NCBI RefSeq assembly: GCF_013276795.1
Contig: NZ_VMLR01000003.1
Span: 372,001 to 436,000 of the forward strand
Direction of reading: 5' to 3'
DNA: 64,000 nucleotides
Origin: Streptococcus sp. 2342
GTDB taxonomy: Bacteria; Bacillota; Bacilli; Lactobacillales; Streptococcaceae
The translations under genes were made by a program, and so were the position numbers. Of the stretch, positions 8,425 through 17,654 are shown piece after piece. Below the pieces are notes generated by a model, which was given only the letters and a program-made list of their open reading frames with translations, made no database searches and was not told the origin of the DNA. Numbering within the stretch: the first letter of the stretch is position 1; every line of letters begins with the position of its first letter.

Positions 8425-10075
8425 TATAACCTCCGTCTATAATCTTGTATGGAATAAGTAAAAGAATTTTAGCCCCACCTTCTTCATTATTTTCAAATGT
8501 AATAGTATAGTCGTTGGGATAGAGAAGATTTAAACGTTCGATGGTGTTTGTTATCCCGATATGATGTCCATCTTCTGTTATTAGAGACTGTTTCTGATTT
8601 AGTTTTGATAAAATTTCTTCAGAGAAACCTGGACCATTATCCTCGATACAAATCTGAATATAATCTGAGTTCTCAGTTTTTACTTTTTTTATCGATAGCA
8701 AAATTGTAAATAAATCCTGAAATGAAAAACCGTGTTTGATTGTGTTTTCAATAAATGTTTGTAACAGTAATGATGGGACAAGAGTATTTTGTAGGTCATC
8801 ATTGTAGTTTAGTGAAAAGTAGATGCTATTTCCATATCGAATTCGTTGTATTTCTAAATAATCTTTAATATGCTGAACTTCATCTTTGAGTTCTGAAAAA
8901 TCTTGATTAGCCATAAATAAATGACGGAGATAATTTGAAGTTAGGATAGTTAACTCTTCAATTTCCTTATAGTTTTTTGTTTGAAGCATACTATGAATCA
9001 TTGATAACATATTTAAGTATAAATGCGGACGAATTTGGTTCTTAAGATAATTAAGTTCTATCTTCTTAAGTTCTAGTTGTGAATGGTATTCTCGTATTTT
9101 TAATTCTTGCATGTCAAATATTACTTTATTAAGTTTATCATTTGCCTTATCAATTTCTAGTATACCTTCAGATATAAAAAATTCAGAAGGGGGGATGGAG
9201 TCTCCGAGTTGAGAGAGTCGTTCAGTGAGTCTTGTTATAGGTTTAATCATCCACTGACGAATATACAGGATAATGATGATTGATAAAATGGTGATAATAA
9301 TAGGAACAGCTGATAAAAATACTTCTAAGAGTGTAATGTTTCTAAAGGCTTCAGCATAATCGACTAAAACATAAATATCGAAAGGTAAATGTGTTTTTTC
9401 ATTTTGTGCATGAATCAGGTAGTTTTCGGAGGGGATATTATTAGGCTCTTTTAGGGAAAGTTTACCATTATTTCCAATATTGAGTTTTCTTAGAGGTTTT
9501 AGGATATCTTCTGAAGATATGACGGCATAAATGATTTTTCCTTCGTAATGAACAGATTTAACTAAGTATTCGCTGTTTTTAGTAGTTACATTTTTCCATT
9601 TACGGTCACTTATATCACTACGCAATGATTTTAGATTTGATTTTAACAGTAGATAATCTTCATATGGAATATAAAGATTGGAGACATTTATAAAATAATC
9701 AGTACTATCGGTTTCTAATAAGAATGTCATATGAGTTTCATTTTGATATTCAAACTCTGTAAAGCTAGTTTGAACTTTTTTAAGATTTTCTTGATACTCA
9801 AGAAACGTTTGTATATGATTTAATTTCTCTAAAGATTCATTATGCGTTATTGTTGAGTACATAAAGCGTTCTACAGAATGCAATTTCTCATTAACAGAAT
9901 CAGCATAAATTTCAATTGAACTACGTAGGTGTACTATATTTTGGTTTTTAATAAAATTTCTGGTTATGTTACTCATAGCAATATTGATTAAAATATTTAT
10001 CAATAGTAGTACAAGTAGGAGTTTAAAGAAAAAATGAATGGAATGTTTTTTTGATAAGTCGTGATTTAATTTCAT
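8405..10075 (-). CDS. YesM-type sensor histidine kinase
   Basis: 556 aa. A membrane segment lies near residues 14-35 and a second one near 255-275, enclosing a roughly 220-residue extracellular sensor region. HAMP-like and coiled segments follow, then the His_kinase block QIRPHLYLNMLSMIHSM with the phospho-His. A C-terminal HATPase region has EDNGPGFS and GIGI-like GITNTIERL. Partner of the overlapping response regulator. Such kinases usually sense an extracellular sugar or its binding protein. It is transcribed away from the permease operon. Confidence 0.93.
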   Translation of the reverse strand: MKLNHDLSKKHSIHFFFKLLLVLLLINILINIAMSNITRNFIKNQNIVHLRSSIEIYADSVNEKLHSVERFMYSTITHNESLEKLNHIQTFLEYQENLKKVQTSFTEFEYQNETHMTFLLETDSTDYFINVSNLYIPYEDYLLLKSNLKSLRSDISDRKWKNVTTKNSEYLVKSVHYEGKIIYAVISSEDILKPLRKLNIGNNGKLSLKEPNNIPSENYLIHAQNEKTHLPFDIYVLVDYAEAFRNITLLEVFLSAVPIIITILSIIIILYIRQWMIKPITRLTERLSQLGDSIPPSEFFISEGILEIDKANDKLNKVIFDMQELKIREYHSQLELKKIELNYLKNQIRPHLYLNMLSMIHSMLQTKNYKEIEELTILTSNYLRHLFMANQDFSELKDEVQHIKDYLEIQRIRYGNSIYFSLNYNDDLQNTLVPSLLLQTFIENTIKHGFSFQDLFTILLSIKKVKTENSDYIQICIEDNGPGFSEEILSKLNQKQSLITEDGHHIGITNTIERLNLLYPNDYTITFENNEEGGAKILLLIPYKIIDGGYNEHFIS

Positions 10076-10277
10076 ATACTATTCTCCTCTTAAAATTATA
10101 GCACTTTGAAAATATGATATCATGTAACAAAACAGATATGTTTTATCAAGATGTCGGAAAAGTAATAGTTCTCAGAAATGATAAACTGAAAAATTGATAA
10201 ATCTAGTCCAAAAAGTTCTATTAAGGGAATTCTATATGGTGTAAAATAATCGTAGAAAATCAGATGGGAGGAAAAAC

Positions 10278-11195
10278 ATGAAAGTAGCATCTCAACTTCA
10301 TAAAATAAAATTAAAGCATAGTATTCCGTTATATATATTACTTTTTCCTTCAATATTGCTATTAATTTTATTTTCCTATATTCCCATGTTGGGACTAATT
10401 ATTGCATTTAAAGACTATTCACCAGCCAATGGTATCTTTGCTAGTCAGTGGGTAGGATTTAAGTACTTTACTCAATTTTTCTCATCATTCCAATTCGGGA
10501 CAACTATGTTCAATACATTAAAAATTTCACTTTATAGTATTGTAGTAGGATTCCCCTTACCTATTATACTAGCTATCATTAGTAATCAGTTAAGAGTTGG
10601 GAAATTTAGAAAAATATTTCAAGTGACAACCTACTTACCCCATTTTATCTCTACAATGGTTATGTGTGGGATGATTATCTTATTTTTATCTCCTACTAGT
10701 GGTTTGTTAGCGAATGTATTTAAGTCTGTTGGAATCACTATTCCAGATTTTTTATCAAAACCTAGTCATTTTGCAGGTGTTTATGTTTGGAGTGATGTAT
10801 GGCAACATATTGGTTGGGATAGTATTATTTATCTAGCAGCGCTTTCTGCAATTGATCCTACATATTATGAGGCTGCAACTATGGATGGTGCCTCTAGGTT
10901 ACAAAAAATTCGGCATATAGAATTACCATTACTTTTGCCGACTGCTATGATTTTATTAATATTAAGAGCAGGTAGTTTATTAAGTGTAGGGTTTGAGAAG
11001 GTGTTACTACTACAGAATCCTCTTAATTTAGCAGGAAGTGAGATAATTTCGACCTATGTTTATAAAGTTGGTATGGTGAACTTTCAGTATAGTTATTCGA
11101 CAGCTATAGGGTTATTTAACACCGTAGTCAATCTAATAATTTTGTTATCTGTTAACTGGTTCTCGAAAAGATATACTAGAACGGGTCTTTTTTAA
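10278..11195 (+). CDS. Carbohydrate ABC permease, LplB/NgtP1 type
   Basis: 305 aa integral membrane protein with about six hydrophobic segments. The permease EAA-like loop is YYEAATMDGASRLQKIRHIELP. GGGAGGA precedes the ATG. It pairs with the next gene to form the membrane channel. The operon has no ATPase, so a shared ATPase such as MsmK elsewhere on the chromosome is the probable energy source (inference from streptococcal CUT1 transporters). Close relatives include the pneumococcal N-glycan transporter permeases; substrate here is unproven. Confidence 0.9.
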   Translation: MKVASQLHKIKLKHSIPLYILLFPSILLLILFSYIPMLGLIIAFKDYSPANGIFASQWVGFKYFTQFFSSFQFGTTMFNTLKISLYSIVVGFPLPIILAIISNQLRVGKFRKIFQVTTYLPHFISTMVMCGMIILFLSPTSGLLANVFKSVGITIPDFLSKPSHFAGVYVWSDVWQHIGWDSIIYLAALSAIDPTYYEAATMDGASRLQKIRHIELPLLLPTAMILLILRAGSLLSVGFEKVLLLQNPLNLAGSEIISTYVYKVGMVNFQYSYSTAIGLFNTVVNLIILLSVNWFSKRYTRTGLF

Positions 11196-11212
11196 AGGAA
11201 GGAGTGCTCAAG

Positions 11213-12109
11213 GTGAAATGGTTTCATAAATCAAGAAAAACAAACTCTGAATTATTATTTGATATAGTTACCTATGGTTTAGCAATTTTCCTTATCTTGT
11301 TAATTGTTTATCCGTTATGGTTTGTAGTGATTGCATCTTTTAGTAATCCTTCAGATGTTGCAAATGGAAAGGTATGGTTTATTCCTAGAGAATGGAAATT
11401 AGATGGATATTTACGTCTTATTCAACAACCTTTATTCTTACGTAGCTATCTAAATACCATTTTATATACTGTTGTTGGTACCTTAGTTGCTTTAGTAGTC
11501 AATATTCCAGCTGGTTATGCTTTATCTAGAAAAGAATTAGTTGGTAGAAAGTGGATGAGTATTCTATACATAATCCCTATGTTTGTATCAGGTGGCTTGA
11601 TTCCTACCTACTTAACAGTAAAGAATGTAGGCTTGATTGATACATTTTGGGTAATGGTAATCCCTTTTGCAGTTTCATCATACAATATTATTGTTGCTAG
11701 AACTTTCTTTAATAATAGTATTCCAGACGGGATGTGGGAGGCTGCGCAAATTGATGGATGTGGTACAATTCGTTATTTTATTAAGATAGTCGTTCCTTTA
11801 TCAAAAGCTATTATAGCAGTTATTGGACTTTGGACTGCAGTTGGTATTTGGAATTCGTGGTTTAATGCTTTAATTTATTTAACGAATGAAAATTTACAAC
11901 CATTGCAATTAATTTTACGACGTTTACTAATTAGTAATCAAATGTTACAATCGCAAGCAACAGGAGAAGTTGCATCAGATCTTCGTATCAAAGCTGATAT
12001 GATGAAATATGCAGCAATTGTTATTTCAACTGCTCCGATTATGTTGTTGTATCCCTTTGTTCAAAAATATTTTAATCAAGGCGTAATGATTGGCGCCTTG
12101 AAAGAATAG
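11213..12109 (+). CDS. Carbohydrate ABC permease, LplC/YtcP type
   Basis: 298 aa from a GTG start. An upstream in-frame GTG at 11204 overlaps the AAGGAAGGAG ribosome site, so GTG 11213, eight bases after it, is the better start. Multiple membrane segments. The EAA loop is MWEAAQIDGCGTIRYFIKIV. Second half of the permease pair; the binding protein gene follows nine bases later. Confidence 0.9.
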   Translation: MKWFHKSRKTNSELLFDIVTYGLAIFLILLIVYPLWFVVIASFSNPSDVANGKVWFIPREWKLDGYLRLIQQPLFLRSYLNTILYTVVGTLVALVVNIPAGYALSRKELVGRKWMSILYIIPMFVSGGLIPTYLTVKNVGLIDTFWVMVIPFAVSSYNIIVARTFFNNSIPDGMWEAAQIDGCGTIRYFIKIVVPLSKAIIAVIGLWTAVGIWNSWFNALIYLTNENLQPLQLILRRLLISNQMLQSQATGEVASDLRIKADMMKYAAIVISTAPIMLLYPFVQKYFNQGVMIGALKE

Positions 12110-12118
12110 GAGAAAATC

Positions 12119-13684
12119 ATGAAAAATAAATCATTTACATATTTGTTCTTAGGAACAGTTACACTTGCTGGCTTAACAGCCTGTGCAAATTCCAATAATG
12201 CGAATAAGGACGATAAGTCTGGAGAAGATTCTTATAAAATCACAACTGTTCGTTGGTCTGACTGGGGAGAAGATTATCATAAAGGTTTTCTAACAGATTC
12301 TGCCAAGGAAGCAGGTATCGATGTTAAATGGGATACACTTGTAGCCGCAGATTGGGCAGATAAGAAGTCTGTTTTGGTTGCTAGCGGAGATTTACCAGAT
12401 GCATTTTTGGGTTCAAATGCATTTACAGATTCAGAAATTGCTCAGAACCAATCTCTATTTATCCCATTGGAAGATTTAATCAAGGAAAACATGCCTAATT
12501 TAACTAAGGCTATGGAGAAAGAACCTAAGATTAAAGCTATGATTACTTCACCAGATGGTCATATCTACAGCCTACCTAAAAAATTACCGATGCGCCCTAC
12601 TGTAGCAAATCAGCTATTTATTAATAAAAAGTGGCTAGATAATCTAGGATTAAAAGTTCCAGAAACTTATGATGATTTAGTAAAAGTACTACAAGAATTT
12701 AAGGATAAAGATGCGAACGGAAATGGAGACGCTTCTGATGAAATTCCATTCGGAGCAGGAAACTTTGATCCAACATTTTCATATATTCTTCCGTTCAATA
12801 ATCGTTTAGGTGCAGATAATACATATGAAATGTCTGTAAAAGATGGAAAACCAGTCTACCTTCGTACAGAGGAAAGTTATAAACAAGGGATTGCAGCAAT
12901 GCATGAAGCTTATAAAAAAGGTTTGATTGATCCGGAAATCTTTACAGAAGATACCTCTATGAGTGTTGCGAAACGTATGGATAAGGGAGTATCTAGAGTA
13001 GGTGTTTCTAGTGGTTGGACAGCAGATGCAACGTTTGGATTACATTCAAGTGAGTATATTGCTCTACCTGCTTTAAAAGGTATGGATGGAAAACAATATG
13101 TCTTTTCTGATCCAGATCATTACAACTACGGTCGCAATGAAATTTTGATTACAAATAAGAGCAAAAACCCTGCTAAATTATTGAAATGGTTGGATAAATT
13201 ATATACAGATGAAGCAAGTATTCAGAATTTCTATGGATCATTTGGAATAGCTACTGAAAAGAATGGTGATAAGTTTAAAGTGTTACCTCCTAAAGATGGT
13301 AAATCAGCTGATGAATGGGCATGGATTAATTCACTTCGAGATTTTGGTCCTAAATACGTAAGCGATGATATCAATAGTCGCGTAGAAATCGATCAAACAC
13401 AAGGTGATGGATTGAAATTGAAGATGGACCAAGATTTGAAACAATTTGCGTTGCCAGCTTACCCTAATGTGATTTATTCACAAGAAGAACTCAACAAATT
13501 ATCATCAATCTATGTGAGTATTGAATCTTATGTCAAACAACAAGCATCTAAATGGGTAGTTGAAGGCGGCATAGAAAAAGAATGGGACTCATACAAAGAA
13601 ACTCTTAAGAATATGGGATTGGACGAATTTATGAAGATTCAACAGGAAGCATATAATCGTTACCAAAAAGAAGTAAAAGAGTAA
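12119..13684 (+). CDS. Sugar-binding lipoprotein of the ABC transporter
   Basis: 521 aa extracellular solute-binding protein. The signal peptide ends in the lipobox LTAC (Cys near residue 21). A family-1-type binding fold follows. A Ca-binding-like loop DANGNGDASDE lies near residue 199. AGGAG precedes the start. Length and operon suit large-oligosaccharide binders such as NgtS or LipO relatives. It probably delivers an oligosaccharide that the downstream GH31 enzyme trims. Confidence 0.9.
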   Translation: MKNKSFTYLFLGTVTLAGLTACANSNNANKDDKSGEDSYKITTVRWSDWGEDYHKGFLTDSAKEAGIDVKWDTLVAADWADKKSVLVASGDLPDAFLGSNAFTDSEIAQNQSLFIPLEDLIKENMPNLTKAMEKEPKIKAMITSPDGHIYSLPKKLPMRPTVANQLFINKKWLDNLGLKVPETYDDLVKVLQEFKDKDANGNGDASDEIPFGAGNFDPTFSYILPFNNRLGADNTYEMSVKDGKPVYLRTEESYKQGIAAMHEAYKKGLIDPEIFTEDTSMSVAKRMDKGVSRVGVSSGWTADATFGLHSSEYIALPALKGMDGKQYVFSDPDHYNYGRNEILITNKSKNPAKLLKWLDKLYTDEASIQNFYGSFGIATEKNGDKFKVLPPKDGKSADEWAWINSLRDFGPKYVSDDINSRVEIDQTQGDGLKLKMDQDLKQFALPAYPNVIYSQEELNKLSSIYVSIESYVKQQASKWVVEGGIEKEWDSYKETLKNMGLDEFMKIQQEAYNRYQKEVKE

Positions 13685-13733
13685 TACTTTATATGAACTC
13701 TTGGTTGTATAAACAAGGGACTAGCTAATTACA

Positions 13734-13775
13734 GGAAGCGAGACTGATAACATCAAATTATCTCGCTTCCTTTAT
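13734..13775 (+). terminator. Terminator after the ABC operon
   Basis: GGAAGCGAGA (13734-13743) and TCTCGCTTCC (13761-13770) form a perfect 10-bp stem, followed by a short T-rich tail. Partial read-through to the YesL-like gene is possible. Confidence 0.75.
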
Positions 13776-13888
13776 TCTAATTTTTAAAGAAATTTGGAAA
13801 TGTTTTTTAAATAATTTAGGTAATATTTTTGTGCAACTGACATTCTAAAATATAGAGTTAAGACGATTGATTTTATGGAGAATATATT

Positions 13889-14533
13889 ATGCAAAAATTA
13901 TTTTCATTAGATGGAAAAGTGGTTAGAATTTTAACTTTTTTGACAGATTTAATTATTTTAAATACTCTATTTATTGTTAGTTGTATTCCAATAGTTACAA
14001 TTGGGGCATCATTAACTTCTCTTACGACAATGTGGTATCGTATTTTAAAAGGTAAAGATACCGATATTGCTTATCATTATTTTCGGATCTTTAGACAAAA
14101 TTTTAAACAATCAACTTTTATTTGGTTGTTTATCCTCCTAATAGAATTACTTTTATATGTGAACTATTGTCTTTGGGGCTATTCAAGTTTATTTTCAGAG
14201 TATAGTTTATTGTTAGTGTTGCCCTTTTTATTTGTTATAATACTTTTGATGAGTGTTATTTTTCCCTATATTGGTCTATTTAAAGATAATCTAAAAAATA
14301 GTATTGTAAATAGCGTATTAATTTGTCTTTTAAATCCAATACAAGCTATCATGTTGGTTTTATTTAATATTTCTGTACTGTATATGAGTTTTAGTAGTCC
14401 AGAACGAGTTTTAACAGCTATTTACGTATTTACATTTGGGGGCTTTGCTTTTTGCGGATTGATGAATGTAACGATAACAAATAAAATGTTTGATAAGGTA
14501 AAGAAATTTACTAAAAGGAGGAAACCAAATTGA
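13889..14533 (+). CDS. YesL-like DUF624 membrane protein
   Basis: 214 aa with about five hydrophobic segments. The N-terminal LTFLTDLIILNTLFIVSCIP block resembles YesL of Bacillus. DUF624 proteins are usually encoded beside YesMN and polysaccharide ABC transporters; their role is not established. Its stop overlaps the TTG start of the GH31 gene by four bases, so the two are co-translated. Confidence 0.85.
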   Translation: MQKLFSLDGKVVRILTFLTDLIILNTLFIVSCIPIVTIGASLTSLTTMWYRILKGKDTDIAYHYFRIFRQNFKQSTFIWLFILLIELLLYVNYCLWGYSSLFSEYSLLLVLPFLFVIILLMSVIFPYIGLFKDNLKNSIVNSVLICLLNPIQAIMLVLFNISVLYMSFSSPERVLTAIYVFTFGGFAFCGLMNVTITNKMFDKVKKFTKRRKPN

Positions 14534-16743
14534 AAATTTTTAAAGGAGAGTTTTATCGAATCTCTGTATTAACAGACAAGTTAGTAAGGTTAGAATACTC
14601 TCAAACTGGAAGTTTTGAGGATAGAACGACACAACTTATCTATAATAGAGATTTTGGCCAAGTTTCGTTAGATTATATCGAGACATCAAACGTACTAGAT
14701 ATTATGACGGACTATTTTCATTTGCACTTTAATAAAGGAGAATTTAACGCCGAAAATTTATTTATAGAATTAAAAGGAAATTTTGCCGTATATGGTAGTC
14801 GCTGGTATTTTGGTGAATCTATTGAAACGTTAAAAGGAACAGCTCGGACTTTGGATAAGGCAGATGGAGCAATTTCGTTAGAAGATGGAATTATTAGCCG
14901 AAATGGTATAGCCTTATTGGATGATTCTCAAGGATTTATTTGGGATGAACAGTCTGGTTATATTGAGAGAGAAAATCAAATTGACCTGTATTTCTTTGCC
15001 TATGGGCATGATTATAGAGGAGCAATCAGAGACTTTTACCATTTGACTGGTTCAACACCCTTGTTGCCAAGATATGCTTTAGGCAATTGGTGGAGTAGGT
15101 ATTGGCCTTATACGTCAGATGAATACTTGGATTTAATAGATAGATTTGAAACAGAGAAAATTCCATTATCTATCGGTGTGTTAGATATGGATTGGCATAT
15201 AACTGAAATTCCAGCCCGTTTTGGAAGTGGCTGGACAGGATATAGTTGGAATAAAAACTTAATACCTAATCCAGAACAGTTATTGCAACAACTTCATGAT
15301 AGAAAGTTAAAACTCTCTTTAAATGTCCATCCTGCTGATGGTATACGGGCTTATGAAGAAGCTTATCCTCGAGTTGCCAAACGATTAGGGTTAAATGTAG
15401 AATTAGAAGAACCTGCCATTTTTGATTTTTTTAATCCCTCTTTTAGGGAATCCTACTTTAAATATGTTCATTATGAGCTAGAAAAGCAGGGAGTAGATTT
15501 TTGGTGGATTGACTGGCAACAAGGGACACAAGGCATGTTGGATCCACTATGGCTTTTAAACCATTATCACTATCAGGATAGTTGTAAAAATGCAGAAGGT
15601 GGCTTGATTTTATCAAGATATGCAGGTCCGGGTAGTCACCGATACCCTGTTGGTTTTTCAGGAGATACCATTATTAGTTGGAATTCGTTAAGATTTCAAC
15701 CTTATTTTACAGCGACAGCATCTAACATCGGTTATAGTTGGTGGAGTCATGATATCGGTGGACACATGCTGGGGGATTATGACGAGGAGCTACAAACTAG
15801 ATGGCTACAGTTTGGCGTTTTTAGTCCGATTACTCGATTACATAGTTCTAGAAGTCCTTTTAATAGTAAAGAACCTTGGTTTTTTTCAGAAACAACATCT
15901 AAGATTATGAAGAAATACCTTCGTTTGAGACATCAGATGATTCCATATCTATATACCATGAATGTAAAGACACATGAAGAAGGTGCCCCATTAATCAGCC
16001 CAATGTATTATTTCTACCCAGAGAATGATGAGAGCTATAATGTTCCAAACCAATACTTTTTTGGAACAGAACTGATGGTGGCTCCCATTGTAGAAAAGAT
16101 GGATTTGGCATTCCAATCTGCAAAAGTGGATGTATGGTTCCCTGAAGGTGAATGGTATGACTTCTTTTCAGAGAAAAAATATACAGGTGGTGTGAAGTTA
16201 AGTGTTTATAGAGACATTTCGACTATACCTGTGTTTGCAAAAAGTGGTGCAATCATTCCTTTGGTTGGTTCCGAGATAGATATGGGTGTTGATTTACCTG
16301 AAATTGTAGATTGGTATGTATTCCCAGGCAAACAACATTCTTTTGAAATGATTGAAGATCAAAATGGTCAAAGATATAAAACAAGATTATCAATCGATTG
16401 GGAAATGGGAATGCTAGAGTTAGCATTACAAGGAGATTCTAGTATCGTTCCAAGCAATAGAAAACATAGAATTCATTTTAAAGGAACGAATGTGTCTATA
16501 ATTGAATTGCCAAATAAGAATGATACAGCTAGATTTGAATGTAAAGATAATAAAATACCATCTCTGAATGATGAAGTTTTTAGACTACTAAAGACAGCTT
16601 CTCTTCCATATGAATTAAAAGATAGATTGTTAAATCAATTCATCAATGCGAAAAATTCTCATGAGTTAATGAATATCTTGCATCATCAGGATAAGGAATT
16701 GAGAGGGCGTTTGTTGGAAATGATATTTACTAGCGAAAACTAA
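14530..16743 (+). CDS. GH31 family glycosidase (alpha-glucosidase/alpha-xylosidase)
   Basis: 737 aa, no signal peptide, so intracellular. Starts at TTG 14530 after a strong AAAGGAGG. GH31 blocks are visible: PLSIGVLDMDWH, the nucleophile region FWWIDWQQG and the acid/base region GFSGDT. Active-site aromatic-rich segments (GYSWWSHDIGGH) are intact. It hydrolyses terminal alpha-linked glycosyl residues; glucose versus xylose specificity cannot be assigned. It probably degrades the oligosaccharide imported by the adjacent ABC transporter. Confidence 0.92.
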   Translation: MKIFKGEFYRISVLTDKLVRLEYSQTGSFEDRTTQLIYNRDFGQVSLDYIETSNVLDIMTDYFHLHFNKGEFNAENLFIELKGNFAVYGSRWYFGESIETLKGTARTLDKADGAISLEDGIISRNGIALLDDSQGFIWDEQSGYIERENQIDLYFFAYGHDYRGAIRDFYHLTGSTPLLPRYALGNWWSRYWPYTSDEYLDLIDRFETEKIPLSIGVLDMDWHITEIPARFGSGWTGYSWNKNLIPNPEQLLQQLHDRKLKLSLNVHPADGIRAYEEAYPRVAKRLGLNVELEEPAIFDFFNPSFRESYFKYVHYELEKQGVDFWWIDWQQGTQGMLDPLWLLNHYHYQDSCKNAEGGLILSRYAGPGSHRYPVGFSGDTIISWNSLRFQPYFTATASNIGYSWWSHDIGGHMLGDYDEELQTRWLQFGVFSPITRLHSSRSPFNSKEPWFFSETTSKIMKKYLRLRHQMIPYLYTMNVKTHEEGAPLISPMYYFYPENDESYNVPNQYFFGTELMVAPIVEKMDLAFQSAKVDVWFPEGEWYDFFSEKKYTGGVKLSVYRDISTIPVFAKSGAIIPLVGSEIDMGVDLPEIVDWYVFPGKQHSFEMIEDQNGQRYKTRLSIDWEMGMLELALQGDSSIVPSNRKHRIHFKGTNVSIIELPNKNDTARFECKDNKIPSLNDEVFRLLKTASLPYELKDRLLNQFINAKNSHELMNILHHQDKELRGRLLEMIFTSEN

Positions 16744-16854
16744 TTGAGATAATTAGAAAGTCATTTGTTTAGTGTATATGAAGCTTCGGTATGGTATTTG
16801 TTATCATTGGTCACATTGAAAATGTGAAATAAGCACCTACAACATAGACTTTAC

Positions 16855-16887
16855 AACACTTCATGTTTCATATCATGGGGTGTTTTT
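16855..16887 (+). terminator. Terminator after the GH31 gene
   Basis: AACACTTCATG (16855-16865) pairs with CATGGGGTGTT (16874-16884), using two G-T pairs, and runs into TTTTT. Confidence 0.7.
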
Positions 16888-16907
16888 CTATTTAAGTCAA
16901 AGCCCAT

Positions 16908-16959
16908 CAAAAAATCCCACTATTCATTAGGCTAAAGGAAACCTAATCATAGTGAGATT
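16908..16959 (-). terminator. Terminator of gpo
   Basis: AATCCCACTATTCATTAGG and CCTAATCATAGTGAGATT form a long imperfect hairpin. On the minus strand it is followed by a T-run (16908-16914 as As on the plus strand). Confidence 0.7.
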
Positions 16960-16965
16960 GTGAAA

Positions 16966-17443
16966 TTATAGTAGGGTTCGTATGGCCTCTTCAATTTGTT
17001 TGGGGTCTGTTTTGGAAGAGAAGCGTTCAACGACCTGTTCCATCACGACCAATGAGAAACTTAGCGAAATTCCATTCAATTCGTTTTCCCAGTGGGCCAG
17101 ATTTCTGGTCTTTTAACCAGACATAGAGAGGATCTGCCTCCTTACCGTTGACCTTGATTTTGGCAAAACGTGGGAAGGTGGTCTGATAATGTAGGCTACA
17201 GAAGGTGTTGATTTCCTCTGCGCTACCTGGTGCTTGTCCCATAAACTGATTGCAAGGGAAGTCTAAAATCTCAAAACCTTGTTCTTGATAGTGATCATAG
17301 AGTTCTTGAAGTTCTTGGTACTGGGGCGTTAAACCACATCCAGTAGCAGTGTTGACAACCAAGAGAATCTTACCACGATAGCTTTCCAAGGGAGTTGATT
17401 GGTTGTTTTGGCCTAAAACGGAAAAATCATAAAGTGAAGTCAT
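16966..17443 (-). pseudogene. gpo: Glutathione peroxidase with a single-base frameshift
   Basis: The first 134 codons are an intact glutathione-peroxidase-like protein with NTATGCGLTPQY (resolving-Cys type active site) and WNFAKFLIGRDG. After GRDG the frame reads TGR and stops at 17027. Removing one A (a T on the plus strand at 17038-17039) restores QVVERFSSKTDPKQIEEAIR and a stop at 16966, giving the expected 158 aa. The full interval is 478 bases, one more than a multiple of three. The lesion removes the C-terminal helix; catalytic Cys, Gln and Trp remain, so residual activity or sequencing error are both possible. Confidence 0.88.
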
Positions 17444-17510
17444 GAGGGCCTCTTTTCTTTTTCTACATTGTAACAGTTTTTACTTTTTTCGTCGAGTCGG
17501 ATGGAAGATG

Positions 17511-17555
17511 TTGTTGAAAAATAGGTCCTTGATACAATAGAAACCGTTTACGAAC
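17511..17555 (+). promoter_or_regulatory. hylA promoter with RegR-like operator
   Basis: TTGTTG (17511-17516), 16-base spacer, TACAAT (17533-17538), then GAAACCGTTTACGA directly downstream. The core resembles the AAACCGGTTT palindromes in the dhuD/PTS promoters. RegR is known to repress hyaluronidase in pneumococcus; use of this exact site is inference. Confidence 0.55.
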
Positions 17556-17654
17556 AGCTTAAAAAAATGGTGTGGTTTAATTAAGCCGGGTTACTTAGTT
17601 GCTATAAATCTCTAATTTGAGATTTAGTTCCTATTGATTTATTGGAGTGTATAC

